Shown here: piece after piece, positions 1 to 8,465 of the stretch | Numbering within the stretch: the first letter of the stretch is position 1 | Layout: the number at the start of each line of letters is the position of its first letter | Origin: Geobacillus stearothermophilus ATCC 12980 | GTDB taxonomy: Bacteria > Bacillota > Bacilli > Bacillales > Anoxybacillaceae | Length of the DNA stretch: 64,000 bases | Reading direction: 5' to 3' | NCBI RefSeq assembly: GCF_030369615.1 | Contig: NZ_CP128494.1 | Span: 1,131,001-1,195,000 of the forward strand | Position numbers and translations under genes: made by a program | The notes under the pieces: model-generated | Seen by the model: only the letters and a program-made list of their open reading frames with translations | Databases searched by the model: none | Told to the model about the DNA's origin: nothing

Positions 1-1
1 T

Positions 2-274
2 TCGCGCCTGGAACTTGGCTTAAAGCAATATTTTGCCGGCCGCGTCGACAAAAATTTGGAGCGTAATATGTTTGTTTTGCAAAACGACGCCGGCAAGGAA
101 GCGTTGCTTGTCGTGCAAAAGCGCCGCTTGCTTCTTGTCGCTGACAGCGCGCCGCTTGCCGCGGACATCGGGCGGGCGCTCGCTCGGCTTTCGCCGACGT
201 TTTTGGCGGTCGACGCCGATTTTGTCGATTACTACTGGCTGTCTGCGCCTCGGCAAGGAAGAAAATTTGCGTAA
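2..274 (+). CDS. sirA: SirA, sporulation inhibitor of replication (C-terminal part)
   Basis: The gene enters from the left edge; the open frame covers the last 90 codons with no start inside the window. Its tail (LSPTFLAVDADF followed by YYWL and a basic end) resembles the end of B. subtilis SirA, which binds domain I of DnaA and blocks new rounds of replication when sporulation starts. The next gene is yneF, as in B. subtilis (sirA-yneF), which supports the call. A TTG and an ATG occur inside the frame, but the coding frame continues upstream of them, so they are not the true start. Recognition is by family memory plus synteny, not by a search. Confidence 0.8.
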   Translation, partial: SRLELGLKQYFAGRVDKNLERNMFVLQNDAGKEALLVVQKRRLLLVADSAPLAADIGRALARLSPTFLAVDADFVDYYWLSAPRQGRKFA

Positions 275-363
275 TGAAAAGATTTTTGTCGCGAAATATT
301 GTCTAATGACGCATCGTTTAGTACACTGTTAGGGAGACAACAAGAAGGAGGAAAATCGCTGTT

Positions 364-576
364 ATGTGGGGTACGATTCTCGTTGGCGTGCTGGCGCTCA
401 TCGCCGGGGTGGCGATCGGATTTTTCGTCGCCCGCAAAACGATGATCAATTATTTGAAGAAAAACCCGCCGATCAATGAACAAATGATTCGCATGATGAT
501 GATGCAAATGGGCATGACTCCGTCGCAGAAGAAAATCAACCAGATGATGAAAATGATGAACAATCAACTGAAATAA
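364..576 (+). CDS. yneF: YneF family small membrane protein
   Basis: A 70-residue protein with a single N-terminal membrane segment (about residues 3-22, rich in L, V, A, G and I) followed by a basic and methionine-rich cytoplasmic tail (RMMMMQMGM, then MMKMMNNQ). This is the whole YneF/UPF0154 family layout and length. No biochemical function is established for the family. It starts with ATG after AAGGAGGAAAA and lies directly downstream of sirA as in B. subtilis. A strong terminator follows the stop, so the transcription unit ends here. Confidence 0.9.
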   Translation: MWGTILVGVLALIAGVAIGFFVARKTMINYLKKNPPINEQMIRMMMMQMGMTPSQKKINQMMKMMNNQLK

Positions 577-584
577 GCGAAACG

Positions 585-610
585 GACACTCGATCGAGAG
601 TGTCTTTTTA
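585..610 (+). terminator. Rho-independent terminator after yneF
   Basis: A 7-bp perfect stem (GACACTC / GAGTGTC) with a 6-base loop is followed by TTTTTA. It separates yneF from the ABC transporter pair. Confidence 0.85.
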
Positions 611-700
611 TTTTGCCAAAATGTTCTTTCAAAATTTTTCTAGTTTTGTTACAATAATATGGCGATTGTTCGTCAGCCAAATGAAAGGAGGGCGGGCCTT

Positions 701-2440
701 ATGCGCGTGTTTCGCGATTTGTTTTGGTTTTTCCGCCAAGAAAAGAAGGCGTATATCACCGGTATTTTCGTGCTTGTCATCGTGGCGTTTTTGGAGACAG
801 TCCCGCCGAAAGTGATCGGCTTGTTGGTCGATCATATGAAAAACGGCACGATGACAAAAGAAGTGCTCATCCGCTGGATCGCCGTCCTCGCCGCCGTTGC
901 GGCGGCGCTTTACGGGCTCCGCTACGCTTGGCGCATTTTCATTTTCGGTTCGGCGGTCAAGCTTGCCCGCCAGCTGCGCAACGAGCTGTATCAGCATTTT
1001 ACGAACATGTCGCCGTCGTTTTACCAGCGGAAGCGGATCGGCGATTTAATGGCCCATGCAACCAACGATTTGCAAGCGATTCAGCAGACGGCCGGAAGCG
1101 GCATTTTGACGCTTGTTGACTCGGTGACGCTTGGCGGGGTTGTGTTGGCAACGATGGCGTTTTCGATCAGCTGGAAGCTGACGCTCATCAGCCTATTGCC
1201 GATGCCCGTGATGGCGGCGGCGACGAGCCGCTATGGGACGATGCTCCATCGTCGTTTTTTAACGGCGCAAGCGGCGTTTTCGTCGCTGAACGACAAGGTG
1301 CAGGAAAGCGTCAACGGCATCCACGTCATCAAGGCGTTCGGCTATGAGGAACACGATGTCGAGGCGTTTCGCCGTCAATCGGAAGACGTCGTGGCGAAAA
1401 ACGTTGCCGTCGCCAAAATTGACGCCTTGTTTGATCCGACGATCGGGCTGCTTGTTGGGCTGTCATTTTTTCTCGCTGTGGTGTTTGGCAGCCAAATGGT
1501 TTTGGCGGGCGAATTGACGATCGGCGAGCTTGTGTCGTTTACGACCTACCTTGGCCTGCTTATTTGGCCGATGTTGGCGTTCGGCTGGATGTTTAACATT
1601 GTTGAGCGAGGGCGTGCTTCGTACGACCGGGTGCGGGCGCTGTTGGCTGAACAAGATGAAATCAACGAACGTCCGGATGCCCTTCACATCTCTCCGCAAG
1701 GCGACATTGAGTATGATGTTCGTCAATTTGCCTATCCGGGGGAGGCGAAGCCGGCGCTTCGGGGCATTCGTTTTCAGCTCAAGCGTGGGGCGACGCTTGG
1801 CGTCGTCGGCAAAACGGGGGCGGGAAAAACGACGTTGCTTCGCCTGCTGCTGCGCGAGTTTGACGGCTATGACGGCGAGATTCGCTTCGGCGGCCGCGAC
1901 ATCCGCGATTATACGCTTTTCGCGCTCCGTTCGGCGATCGGCTACGTGCCGCAAGACCATTTCTTGTTTTCTGCCTCCATCCGCGACAACATCGCCTTTG
2001 CCAAGCCGGAAGCCGGAGAGGACGAGGTCGTACGGGCGGCGCGGCTGGCCGACATTCATGATGACATTTTGCAGTTTCCCGACGGGTATGAGACGGTCAT
2101 CGGAGAGCGCGGCATTTCCCTATCCGGTGGGCAAAAACAGCGGCTGTCCATCGCCCGGGCGCTTCTCATTGACCCGGAAGTGCTCATTTTTGATGACGCG
2201 TTGTCGGCCGTGGATGCGAAGACCGAGGCGCGGATTTTAGCGGCGCTCAAACAGGAGCGGCGCGGAAAAACGACGATCATCGCCGCTCATCGTTTAAGCG
2301 CGGTTGAGCATGCCGATTGGATTCTCGTCTTTGACGGGGGGCGAATTGTGCAGGCCGGAACGCACGAGCAGCTGATGGCAGAAGACGGCTGGTATCGTGA
2401 CATGCATCGACGCCAGCAGCTTGAGGCGCTTGCGGAGTAA
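701..2440 (+). CDS. yheI: ABC exporter half-transporter, YheI/BmrC-like subunit
   Basis: A 579-residue type IV (MDR-like) ABC exporter half: an N-terminal six-helix membrane domain (about residues 15-300) and a C-terminal nucleotide-binding domain. Visible motifs are Walker A GKTGAGKTT near residue 367, signature LSGGQ near 473, and a Walker B ending in FDD rather than the usual DE, so the catalytic glutamate is replaced by aspartate. Such asymmetry is known for the BmrC (YheI) subunit of the B. subtilis BmrCD drug exporter, which this protein resembles along its length. ATG at 701 is chosen because AAAGGAGGGC lies just upstream; the frame is open further 5' but without a ribosome site. The partner gene follows 89 bp downstream. 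Confidence 0.85.
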   Translation: MRVFRDLFWFFRQEKKAYITGIFVLVIVAFLETVPPKVIGLLVDHMKNGTMTKEVLIRWIAVLAAVAAALYGLRYAWRIFIFGSAVKLARQLRNELYQHFTNMSPSFYQRKRIGDLMAHATNDLQAIQQTAGSGILTLVDSVTLGGVVLATMAFSISWKLTLISLLPMPVMAAATSRYGTMLHRRFLTAQAAFSSLNDKVQESVNGIHVIKAFGYEEHDVEAFRRQSEDVVAKNVAVAKIDALFDPTIGLLVGLSFFLAVVFGSQMVLAGELTIGELVSFTTYLGLLIWPMLAFGWMFNIVERGRASYDRVRALLAEQDEINERPDALHISPQGDIEYDVRQFAYPGEAKPALRGIRFQLKRGATLGVVGKTGAGKTTLLRLLLREFDGYDGEIRFGGRDIRDYTLFALRSAIGYVPQDHFLFSASIRDNIAFAKPEAGEDEVVRAARLADIHDDILQFPDGYETVIGERGISLSGGQKQRLSIARALLIDPEVLIFDDALSAVDAKTEARILAALKQERRGKTTIIAAHRLSAVEHADWILVFDGGRIVQAGTHEQLMAEDGWYRDMHRRQQLEALAE

Positions 2441-2529
2441 CAACAGGTCTGAACGTTCGAGCTCTCGCCAAAAACGAGCGGAGCGAAAAGCCTGAAAATA
2501 CAAGTTGTTTGTAAGATAGGGGGAAGTGG

Positions 2530-4350
2530 ATGAACGACCGATGGTTGACAACAAAAGAGCAGCGGCGCGTCTTATGGCGGCTGCTCGCTTATATGGGAAG
2601 ATACAAAAAAGAAACGGCGCTTGCGTTTGCGCTTCTTCTGTTGGCAACGGCCGGGGAGCTTTCCGGCCCGTATTTGGTGAAAGTGTTCATTGATGACTAT
2701 TTGGTGCCGGGCCGCCTCGCTTTTGGACCGGTGGCGGCGCTGGCCGCCGCCTATCTCGGCGTGCTCGTCTTGAAAACGATCATTTCCTACTTCCAGCTTG
2801 TCGAGTTTCAGCGGCTCGCTTTGTACGTCATTCAAGCGCTGCGGATGGATGTGTTTGCGAAAGTGCACCGGCTCGGGATGAGCTATTTTGACCGGACGCC
2901 GGGCGGAAGCATCGTTTCGCGGGTGACGAACGATACAGAAGCGATCAAGGACATGTTCATCAGCGTCCTAGCGGCCTTTGTGCAAAACGGCTTGTTTGTC
3001 ATCGGCGTGTTTGTCGCTATGTTTTCGCTTGATGCTAAGCTTGCGTTGTTTTGCCTGTTCATCCTCCCGGCGATCGCGTTCATCATGCACACATACCGCC
3101 GCTACAGCTCAGTGTTTTATCAAGAGATGCGCGAACGGCTGAGCGAACTGAACGCCAAATTGAACGAATCGCTGCAAGGAATGGCCGTCATTCAAGCGTT
3201 CCGCCAGCAGCGCCGTTTATATCAAGAGTTTGCCGCCGTCAATGAAGCGCATTACAAGGCGGGGATGAAAAACATCCACCTTGATGGACTGCTGCTTCGA
3301 CCGGCGATCGATGTGGTGTATATGTTGTCGATCATGGTCGTGCTCAGCTTTTTTGGCATCACGGCGCTTGATGGCCCAGTTGAGATCGGCGTGCTGTATG
3401 CGTTTGTCAACTATTTGGAGCGCTTTTTCGAACCGGTGACGCAAATGATGGCGCGCCTGTCTCTTTACCAGCAGGCGATCGTTTCCGCCTCTCGCGTGTT
3501 TGCCCTTCTTGATCATCAAGAAGAGGCGCCGGCCAATCCAAATCGGTCGCCGCATGTGATCGAGCGCGGGGAAATCGAATTTCGGGATGTCAGCTTTTCC
3601 TACGACGGCAAACGAGATGTGCTGAAACGGCTGTCGTTTGTCATCCGTCCAGGTCAGACGGTCGCGTTTGTCGGCCATACCGGCAGCGGCAAAAGTTCGA
3701 TCATCAACTTGCTCATGCGCTTTTATGAGTTTGACCGCGGCGATATTTTGCTTGACGGCCGGTCGATCCGCGATTACTCGCGCGCCGAGCTGCGCCGCCG
3801 CCTCGGCCTTGTCTTGCAAGATCCGTTTTTGTTTTACGGGACGGTCAAAGAGAACATTCGCATGTATAATCAGGAACTGGACGACGAAGCCATTCAGGAG
3901 GCCGCTCGGCTCGTGCAGGCCGATGCGTTTATTGAGCAATTGCCCGATCGTTACGACCATGTGCTCGCCGAGCGCGGGGCGACGTTATCAAGCGGTCAGC
4001 GCCAGCTTCTTTCCTTTGCTCGCACGATCGCTGCTGATCCGAAAATTTTGGTGCTCGATGAGGCGACCGCCCATATTGACACCGAAACAGAGGAAGCGAT
4101 TCAAGATGCGCTCATGCGCATGCGGAAAGGGCGGACGACGATCGCCATCGCCCACCGTCTATCAACGATTCAAGACGCTGATCAAATTTTCGTCCTCCAC
4201 TGCGGCGAAATCATCGAGCGCGGTACGCATCAGCAACTGCTGGCGCAAAAAGGGCTTTACTACCAAATGTACTTGCTGCAAAACGGCCTCGTCGATGTCC
4301 AAGCGCAACATCCAAAGAACGGACTGTTCGCCCGCCATGAGATGAGATGA
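2530..4350 (+). CDS. yheH: ABC exporter half-transporter, YheH/BmrD-like subunit
   Basis: A 606-residue ABC exporter half with an N-terminal membrane domain (about residues 20-320) and a C-terminal ATPase domain. Walker A is GHTGSGKSS, the Walker B ends in the canonical LDEAT, but the signature reads LSSGQ instead of LSGGQ. This complements the yheI product, which has a good signature and a weak Walker B, so the predicted heterodimer would have one consensus and one degenerate ATP site, as in BmrCD and TM287/288. A GGGGGAAG ribosome site precedes the ATG. It is likely co-transcribed with yheI. Substrates cannot be read from sequence; multidrug export is the family role. Confidence 0.85.
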   Translation: MNDRWLTTKEQRRVLWRLLAYMGRYKKETALAFALLLLATAGELSGPYLVKVFIDDYLVPGRLAFGPVAALAAAYLGVLVLKTIISYFQLVEFQRLALYVIQALRMDVFAKVHRLGMSYFDRTPGGSIVSRVTNDTEAIKDMFISVLAAFVQNGLFVIGVFVAMFSLDAKLALFCLFILPAIAFIMHTYRRYSSVFYQEMRERLSELNAKLNESLQGMAVIQAFRQQRRLYQEFAAVNEAHYKAGMKNIHLDGLLLRPAIDVVYMLSIMVVLSFFGITALDGPVEIGVLYAFVNYLERFFEPVTQMMARLSLYQQAIVSASRVFALLDHQEEAPANPNRSPHVIERGEIEFRDVSFSYDGKRDVLKRLSFVIRPGQTVAFVGHTGSGKSSIINLLMRFYEFDRGDILLDGRSIRDYSRAELRRRLGLVLQDPFLFYGTVKENIRMYNQELDDEAIQEAARLVQADAFIEQLPDRYDHVLAERGATLSSGQRQLLSFARTIAADPKILVLDEATAHIDTETEEAIQDALMRMRKGRTTIAIAHRLSTIQDADQIFVLHCGEIIERGTHQQLLAQKGLYYQMYLLQNGLVDVQAQHPKNGLFARHEMR

Positions 4351-4386
4351 CCGCTTGCGCAGGCGGCGGGGGCGTGCCGGAAAGAA

Positions 4387-4421
4387 AAAGCGCCGTTTCC
4401 CGTTTAGCGGGAGGCGCTTTG
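4387..4421. terminator. Bidirectional terminator between yheH and the Spo0E-like gene
   Basis: A GC-rich hairpin (AAAGCGCC / GGCGCTTT with an inner TCCCG / CGGGA stem) has T-rich sequence on the + side and A-rich sequence on the other. It can end both converging genes, although it overlaps the last codons of the Spo0E-like gene. Confidence 0.7.
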
Positions 4422-4583
4422 TTTTCGTTGTCGTACTTGTTCGCGCTGATAGGCGTTGAGCAGCGTGTCGAGTTCTTTGCTTACTTTCATTGCGGCTTCA
4501 GAGTTTAAACCCGTTTTGGCTACAGTGTCGACAAGTTCCATCCGCTTTTGTTCGATTAAGGTCAACAGATTGCATTTTGGCAC
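4404..4583 (-). CDS. Spo0E-like aspartyl-phosphate phosphatase
   Basis: A 59-residue frame on the minus strand starting with GTG at 4583, with AAAAGGA a few bases upstream. The product begins MPKCNLLTLIEQKRMELV and contains the Spo0E signature S-x-ELD-x-LL-x-x-Y (SKELDTLLNAY, residues 35-45). Spo0E-type proteins are short two-helix hairpins that dephosphorylate Spo0A~P and delay sporulation. Its place beside yneF and ccdA matches ynzD of B. subtilis, a member of this family, though the neighbouring ABC genes are extra here. It converges on yheH and shares a terminator with it. Confidence 0.8.
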   Translation of the reverse strand: MPKCNLLTLIEQKRMELVDTVAKTGLNSEAAMKVSKELDTLLNAYQREQVRQRKQSASR

Positions 4584-4755
4584 GAATAAACCGTCCTTTT
4601 CATGAAGTATCGTGTACTGTATTTTATATTATTTTACCAATGAATGCAAAAATGGAAAATAGAAAAATTGACCAAGAAACAGCGGGAAAAACGTTACGGG
4701 GAGGAGGATTTTTGCTAAAATAAAAGTAAAAAACAGAGCAGGGGCTGATCCAACA

Positions 4756-5463
4756 GTGAATGATCTCAATCTCTTTTTAGCGTTCGGCGCCGGGTTTTTG
4801 TCGTTTATTTCCCCGTGCTGCCTGCCGCTTTATCCGGCGTTTTTGTCTTATATTACCGGCGTGTCGGTCAGCGAGCTGAAAGAAGAAAACGCCATGCTCA
4901 ATCGCCGCAGTTTATGGCATACGCTTTGCTTCTTGCTAGGATTCTCGCTCATTTTTATCTCCCTCGGCTTCGGGACATCGTTTCTCGGCCGGCTGTTTGC
5001 CGATTATCAAGATGTGATCCGGCAAATCGGCGCGGTCGTGATCGTCGCCCTCGGCCTTGTTGTCGCCGGGCTGTGGAAGCCGGCGTTTTTGCTGAAAGAC
5101 CGGCGCATTTCGTTTCGTGAGCGGCCGTCCGGCTATTTCGGCTCGGCGCTGATCGGCATGGCGTTCGCCGCCGGCTGGACGCCGTGCATGGGGCCGATTT
5201 TGGTGGCGGTCATCGCTTTGGCTGCCGCGAACCCGGGCTCGGGGATGATGTATATGCTCGCGTATACGCTCGGCTTTGCCGTTCCGTTTTTCATTCTCTC
5301 GTTTTTTATCGGCAAACTGCAATGGATCCGCCGCCATAGCGCCCCTATCATGAAAGTGGGCGGGTATGTCATGGTGGCGATGGGCGTCGTTTTGTACTTT
5401 GACTGGATGACGAAGCTGATCGCTTATACGACGAGCTTGTTTGGCGGGTTTACTGGTTTTTAG
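4756..5463 (+). CDS. ccdA: CcdA, thiol-disulfide transmembrane electron carrier for cytochrome c biogenesis
   Basis: A 235-residue, six-helix membrane protein of the DsbD-gamma/CcdA family, the same length as B. subtilis CcdA. It passes electrons from cytosolic thioredoxin to extracytoplasmic thiol-disulfide proteins needed for cytochrome c maturation and spore cortex synthesis. The family cysteines are visible: SPCC (residues 21-22, first helix) and TPC (about residue 144, fourth helix). The start is GTG with a weak ribosome site. In B. subtilis the order is ccdA-yneI-ccdC; here the CheY-like yneI is not present and mobile DNA sits in its place. Confidence 0.92.
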   Translation: MNDLNLFLAFGAGFLSFISPCCLPLYPAFLSYITGVSVSELKEENAMLNRRSLWHTLCFLLGFSLIFISLGFGTSFLGRLFADYQDVIRQIGAVVIVALGLVVAGLWKPAFLLKDRRISFRERPSGYFGSALIGMAFAAGWTPCMGPILVAVIALAAANPGSGMMYMLAYTLGFAVPFFILSFFIGKLQWIRRHSAPIMKVGGYVMVAMGVVLYFDWMTKLIAYTTSLFGGFTGF

Positions 5464-5508
5464 CGGCTGTTGTTCGAGGAATATCGTTGAAGAGAGGATG
5501 ATGAAAAA

Positions 5509-5526
5509 ATGGCGTCCATTTTAACA
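5509..5526 (+). pseudogene. Possible 5' stub of the CheY-like yneI (ccdB) gene
   Basis: Forty-five bases after ccdA, an AGAGAGGATG ribosome-like site precedes ATG GCG TCC ATT TTA, which would read MASIL. Response regulators commonly begin M-A-x-I-L-I-V-D-D. The frame is cut immediately by a palindromic IS605-type remnant that begins after TTTAAC. Gene order in B. subtilis predicts yneI exactly here. The stub is only a few codons long, so this is an inference. Confidence 0.3.
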
Positions 5527-5606
5527 TCTTTCCGAAAGAAGTCTCCCACTTCTAAACGAAGTGAAAGTGGGAGATGAATTTTGGTTAGGTATAGCCTAAA
5601 ATTGTC
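5526..5606 (+). mobile_element. Truncated IS200/IS605-type palindromic element
   Basis: The sequence after TTTAAC (CCGAAAGAAGTCTCC, then a hairpin around GTGAAAGTGGGAG, then GATGAATTTTGGTTAGG with a second small palindrome) matches the left part of the fuller element at 16181-16418. The copy is cut by the IS110 element that starts at about 5607. No tnpA or tnpB frame is present. Confidence 0.5.
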
Positions 5607-5755
5607 TCTTTTCCGTGAAAATCCCCACCACTTGGTGAGTGCGGTATACGCTCCTGATCCGTGAGGGTATACTGAAAATGGCCAAAAAAGGCAATAGGAA
5701 AGCAGAGGTGCCCGATTTTAGGCATCTCGTATAACCTGTCTGCCTTTTGGCTAGA

Positions 5756-6892
5756 CTAAATAAGTTGTGGTTGGCGGAACGGCTCTTTGCGGGAGATCAT
5801 GCAAAAGATGATCACCAACATCCGCCGAGCAATGGCGATGAGGGCTTTTTTCTTCCCGCACCGGGCCGCCAACGACCAAAACTTTCGGGACAAGGGATGC
5901 GTCTTGGATCGAGCTGCTGACCATGCCGCCTCGCATAACGCTGATCGGAGATGGGGATTGCCTTTTGTCGTGCGCGTGCTCTTTCGCTTTCCGGCGCTTT
6001 CATGGTTGCCGGGGGACAATCCAGTCCATGAAGCCGCCCGTTCCGGCGTTTCAAAGACGCTCATGTCGGTTCCCATCTCGGCGATGATGACGGCGGCGGT
6101 TTGTTTTTTCACTCCGGGCATGGTCATCAGCAGGTTCACTTCCTCGCGATACGGCTCGAGCAGGCGGTCGATGTGTTGGTCGACTTCTTCGATGAGCCGC
6201 TCCAATTCCTCAACGTGTTTCCACAAGAGGCGAAGGAGACGGAGCTCGTGTTCGGTCAAGGTGCCGAGCAGCGAATCGTACACCGCTTGCTTTTTCTTTT
6301 TGAGCCTTCCGCGCAGGCATTCATCCAACTCGTCCTTGTCCACGTATCCCTTCTCCAGCAGCCGGGCGAGGATGTCTTTTCCGGAAACGCCGAAGAGATC
6401 GGAGAGGACCGAGCCGAGTTTGACATTGGAAGACTCGAGCACTTTTTGAATCCGGTTTTTCTCCGAAGTCAGCTGTCCGACCCACTTTTTGCGGAGGCGG
6501 GTAAAATCCCGCAATTCGCGAATATCCGCTGGGGGGACGAAACTTTTTTCAACGAGTCCATGGCGGAGCAGCTTGGCGATCCACTCGGCGTCCGAGACAT
6601 CGGTTTTTCTTCCCGGGACATTTTTGATCCGCTGCGGATTGGCCAGTGTCAAGTCGACATAGCCCTCGAGGAAGGCGAAGACCGGTTTCCAATACACGCC
6701 GGTGGATTCCATGGCGACATGGGTGACGCCATGTTCTTCGAGCCACTCAAGCAGGTCGCCAAGTCCCTTCGAGAACGTGGAGAAGGTTTGAATGTCCTTT
6801 TGAATGTGTCCATCTTCTTCCCATAGCGCGCAGGCGACGATGGTTTCGGCATGAACATCCAATCCTGCGCAGCGAGGATAGATGACATCCAT
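5756..6892 (-). CDS. IS110-family transposase (DEDD), copy A
   Basis: A 378-residue recombinase. The N-terminal RuvC-like DEDD domain shows GLDVHAE (first Asp), MESTGVYWKP (Glu) and KTDVSDAEWIA (two Asp). The C-terminal Tnp_20 domain has the PGVKKQTA helix-hairpin-helix-like region and WTGLSPGNHESAGKRKS with the conserved serine. These are the catalytic parts of IS110 recombinases, which use a bridge RNA to pair donor and target. The ATG at 6892 is chosen because AAAGGAGG lies upstream; the frame is open 12 codons further. The protein is identical to that of copy B. Confidence 0.92.
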   Translation of the reverse strand: MDVIYPRCAGLDVHAETIVACALWEEDGHIQKDIQTFSTFSKGLGDLLEWLEEHGVTHVAMESTGVYWKPVFAFLEGYVDLTLANPQRIKNVPGRKTDVSDAEWIAKLLRHGLVEKSFVPPADIRELRDFTRLRKKWVGQLTSEKNRIQKVLESSNVKLGSVLSDLFGVSGKDILARLLEKGYVDKDELDECLRGRLKKKKQAVYDSLLGTLTEHELRLLRLLWKHVEELERLIEEVDQHIDRLLEPYREEVNLLMTMPGVKKQTAAVIIAEMGTDMSVFETPERAASWTGLSPGNHESAGKRKSTRTTKGNPHLRSALCEAAWSAARSKTHPLSRKFWSLAARCGKKKALIAIARRMLVIIFCMISRKEPFRQPQLI

Positions 6893-6922
6893 GATGAAAA
6901 TCCTCCTTTTCGATGATCGAGT

Positions 6923-7092
6923 GCGCAAACAGTGAATCCACGGGAGACATGCGGCAGTTTTCCGTTCGTCGTCACCTTTCCTCTATCACAGGAAAGGGCG
7001 GACAATGGGTGGTGCACCCAGTGGATTCAAACACTTTTCCGTACAGGGTCTAAGCCACCATTAAGCATAACGTCCTGTTAAACTGTTTGCGC
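6923..7092 (-). ncRNA. Candidate IS110 bridge RNA region, copy A
   Basis: The non-coding 5' end of the element is enclosed by an 11-bp perfect inverted repeat (GCGCAAACAGT / ACTGTTTGCGC) spanning 170 bases. Inside are a nested GAATCCAC / GTGGATTC pair and a CCTTTCCT / AGGAAAGG hairpin. IS110-group elements encode a bridge RNA of similar size upstream of the transposase. That this segment is the bridge RNA is an inference from position, size and structure. Confidence 0.4.
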
Positions 7093-7120
7093 CTATTCTT
7101 CATTATGGGAAGAAAAGGGG

Positions 7121-7247
7121 GATTTTCATCCCTGGGTGGAGGGCAAAGCGTGCTGCCCATGGATCTTTTCCGTGAAAATCCCACGTTGGTGAGTGGTGAT
7201 TTTCATGCCCGAGCGGAGGGCAAACCATTGCCCATGGATCTTTTCTG
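7121..7247 (-). repeat. Pair of about 70-bp palindromic repeats at the IS110 copy A 5' end
   Basis: Two related units each contain GATTTTCAT, a CC-GG-rich core, GGAGGGCAAA and GCCCATGGATCTTTTC. One lies inside the IS boundary and one outside. The same two-unit arrangement is found at 49490-49613 beside copy B, so the IS appears to enter or carry a dispersed palindromic repeat. Confidence 0.6.
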
Positions 7248-7320
7248 GCCGCGCTGGATTTCCCAAGTTCAAAAACCGCAAGGCGAAACAGTCGTACACC
7301 ACAAATGCCGCGTTTTTTGT

Positions 7321-7326
7321 TATAAT
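7321..7326 (+). promoter_or_regulatory. Probable -10 box of the ccdC promoter
   Basis: A perfect TATAAT lies 36 bases before the ccdC start, after a T-rich stretch. No clear -35 box is seen at 17 bases. It lies outside the IS element and could restore expression of ccdC after the insertion separated it from ccdA. Confidence 0.45.
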
Positions 7327-7362
7327 GATAGCGTTGTCCATGAATTTTGCCGGAAGAAGGTG

Positions 7363-7842
7363 ATGGCTTTGGCGTTCATTACATCGCTCATCGCCGTTGT
7401 AATGGCGTTTTTCATCTTTTTTGTGCGCATGAAGGCGTCAGAAAAGCCGACGAATGCCAAAAAAATTATTTTGCCGCCGCTGTTTATGAGCACTGGGGCG
7501 CTCATGTTCATCGATCCAGTCTTTCGCGTCACACGCGGGGAGCTCATTGAGGCGGTCATTCTCGGCCTGTTCTTCTCGCTGTTTCTCATTAAAACGTCGA
7601 AATTTGAAATCCGTGGCAACGATATTTATTTGAAACGCTCAAAATCTTTTATTTGGATTTTGCTCGGGTTGATTGTCATTCGTCTTGGCTTGAAAACGTA
7701 TTTAGGTCGAACGATCGACTATCGCCAGTTAAGCGGCATGTTTTATTTGCTCGCGTTTTCAATGATCGTCCCATGGCGGATTGCGATGTATGTTTCGTAT
7801 AGAAAACTGGCAGCGCAGCTGAGACCGCCGATTCTTACGTGA
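7363..7842 (+). CDS. ccdC: CcdC family membrane protein
   Basis: A 159-residue protein with four to five membrane helices, matching B. subtilis CcdC (YneJ) in length and in the blocks LPPLFMSTGALM, the central KRS region and LLAFSMIVPWR. CcdC is encoded in the ccd cluster, but unlike CcdA it is not strictly needed for cytochrome c synthesis. ATG 7363 follows GGAAGAAGG. The frame is open upstream through the IS end, so an automatic caller could wrongly extend it. A terminator follows directly. Confidence 0.88.
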   Translation: MALAFITSLIAVVMAFFIFFVRMKASEKPTNAKKIILPPLFMSTGALMFIDPVFRVTRGELIEAVILGLFFSLFLIKTSKFEIRGNDIYLKRSKSFIWILLGLIVIRLGLKTYLGRTIDYRQLSGMFYLLAFSMIVPWRIAMYVSYRKLAAQLRPPILT

Positions 7843-7876
7843 AAAGGCGTCCGAGAGAATGTAGACGCCTTTTCTT
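7842..7876 (+). terminator. Terminator after ccdC
   Basis: Stem AAAAGGCGTC / GACGCCTTTT with a 12-base loop, then CTTG. It begins at the ccdC stop codon. Confidence 0.75.
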
Positions 7877-8021
7877 GCGCCAAGTGCATAAAACGGCCGC
7901 GAGGCGTCAAACGTTGCGTTTTCGTTGAGATCCGCCTCTTGTTTGCCGCGCAGCGGCCGCAGCGAGCCGCGAGGCGAAATGGTGAAAAAGCCGCCGTCTC
8001 ATCTGTCGGTTCGGATGAGCG

Positions 8022-8465
8022 TCAGCGGCTTTCCAACAAATGTTGATATGGGGCGAGATCGATGTTTTTCGCTTGCAACGTCCGGATCAAAAATTTATGA
8101 TCGCGCTTGGGGGTTGCGATGATGTAGCCGCGAATGAGCAAATCGCGTGTGATGCGCGGCGCCTGCTCCTTCAAGGCAAGCTCGCCGATTTTGCCGGCGA
8201 TTTTTTGCCGGGCCACGTCGCGAAACAGTTCGGGCACAGGGCGGACAAGCTCCTCAAGCAGCGCCTTTTCTTCATCCCCCCATAAATGGCGCGTCTGCTC
8301 AATATAATACTCCTGCCAGTCGAGTTCCGATTTTCCATCTTCTTTCGGCAGTCGTTTCAAAAATTTGCGGAACATAAAAAAGCCGCCGATCGACATCATG
8401 ACAAGCAAAAAGACAACCCAAACCAAAATAAACCAAAGAAACCATCCGGTCAGCACGATGACCAC
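8022..8465 (-). CDS. yneK: YneK, DUF2621 family membrane protein
   Basis: A 147-residue protein with one long hydrophobic N-terminal segment (residues 3-31) and a soluble, charged C-terminal domain with helical character. Length, the KRLPKEDGKSELDW block and position (between ccdC and the ssp/citB genes, opposite strand) match YneK of B. subtilis. No function is known for DUF2621. It converges on ccdC. Confidence 0.8.
   Translation of the reverse strand: MVIVLTGWFLWFILVWVVFLLVMMSIGGFFMFRKFLKRLPKEDGKSELDWQEYYIEQTRHLWGDEEKALLEELVRPVPELFRDVARQKIAGKIGELALKEQAPRITRDLLIRGYIIATPKRDHKFLIRTLQAKNIDLAPYQHLLESR

Larger units (their letters stand above)
5607..7179 (-). mobile_element. IS110-family insertion sequence, copy A
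   Basis: About 1.57 kb is shared with 49550-51120 in opposite orientation. Both copies are bounded by the same 16-base direct repeat (on the transposase strand ATTTTCACGGAAAAGA), here at 5607-5622 and 7164-7179. Only the sequence between these repeats is common; the flanks differ on the transposase 3' side. The two copies differ by a small change near the 5' end (two bases in length) and by one silent base in the transposase among the parts I compared. The element sits between ccdA and ccdC, where the CheY-like gene is expected. Confidence 0.75.

Noticed and set aside
3217..3960. 247-codon minus-strand frame inside yheH
   Set aside because: Antisense of a clear ABC transporter subunit.
4490..4723. 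77-codon plus-strand frame
   Set aside because: Opposite to the Spo0E-like gene; no ribosome site and no family features.
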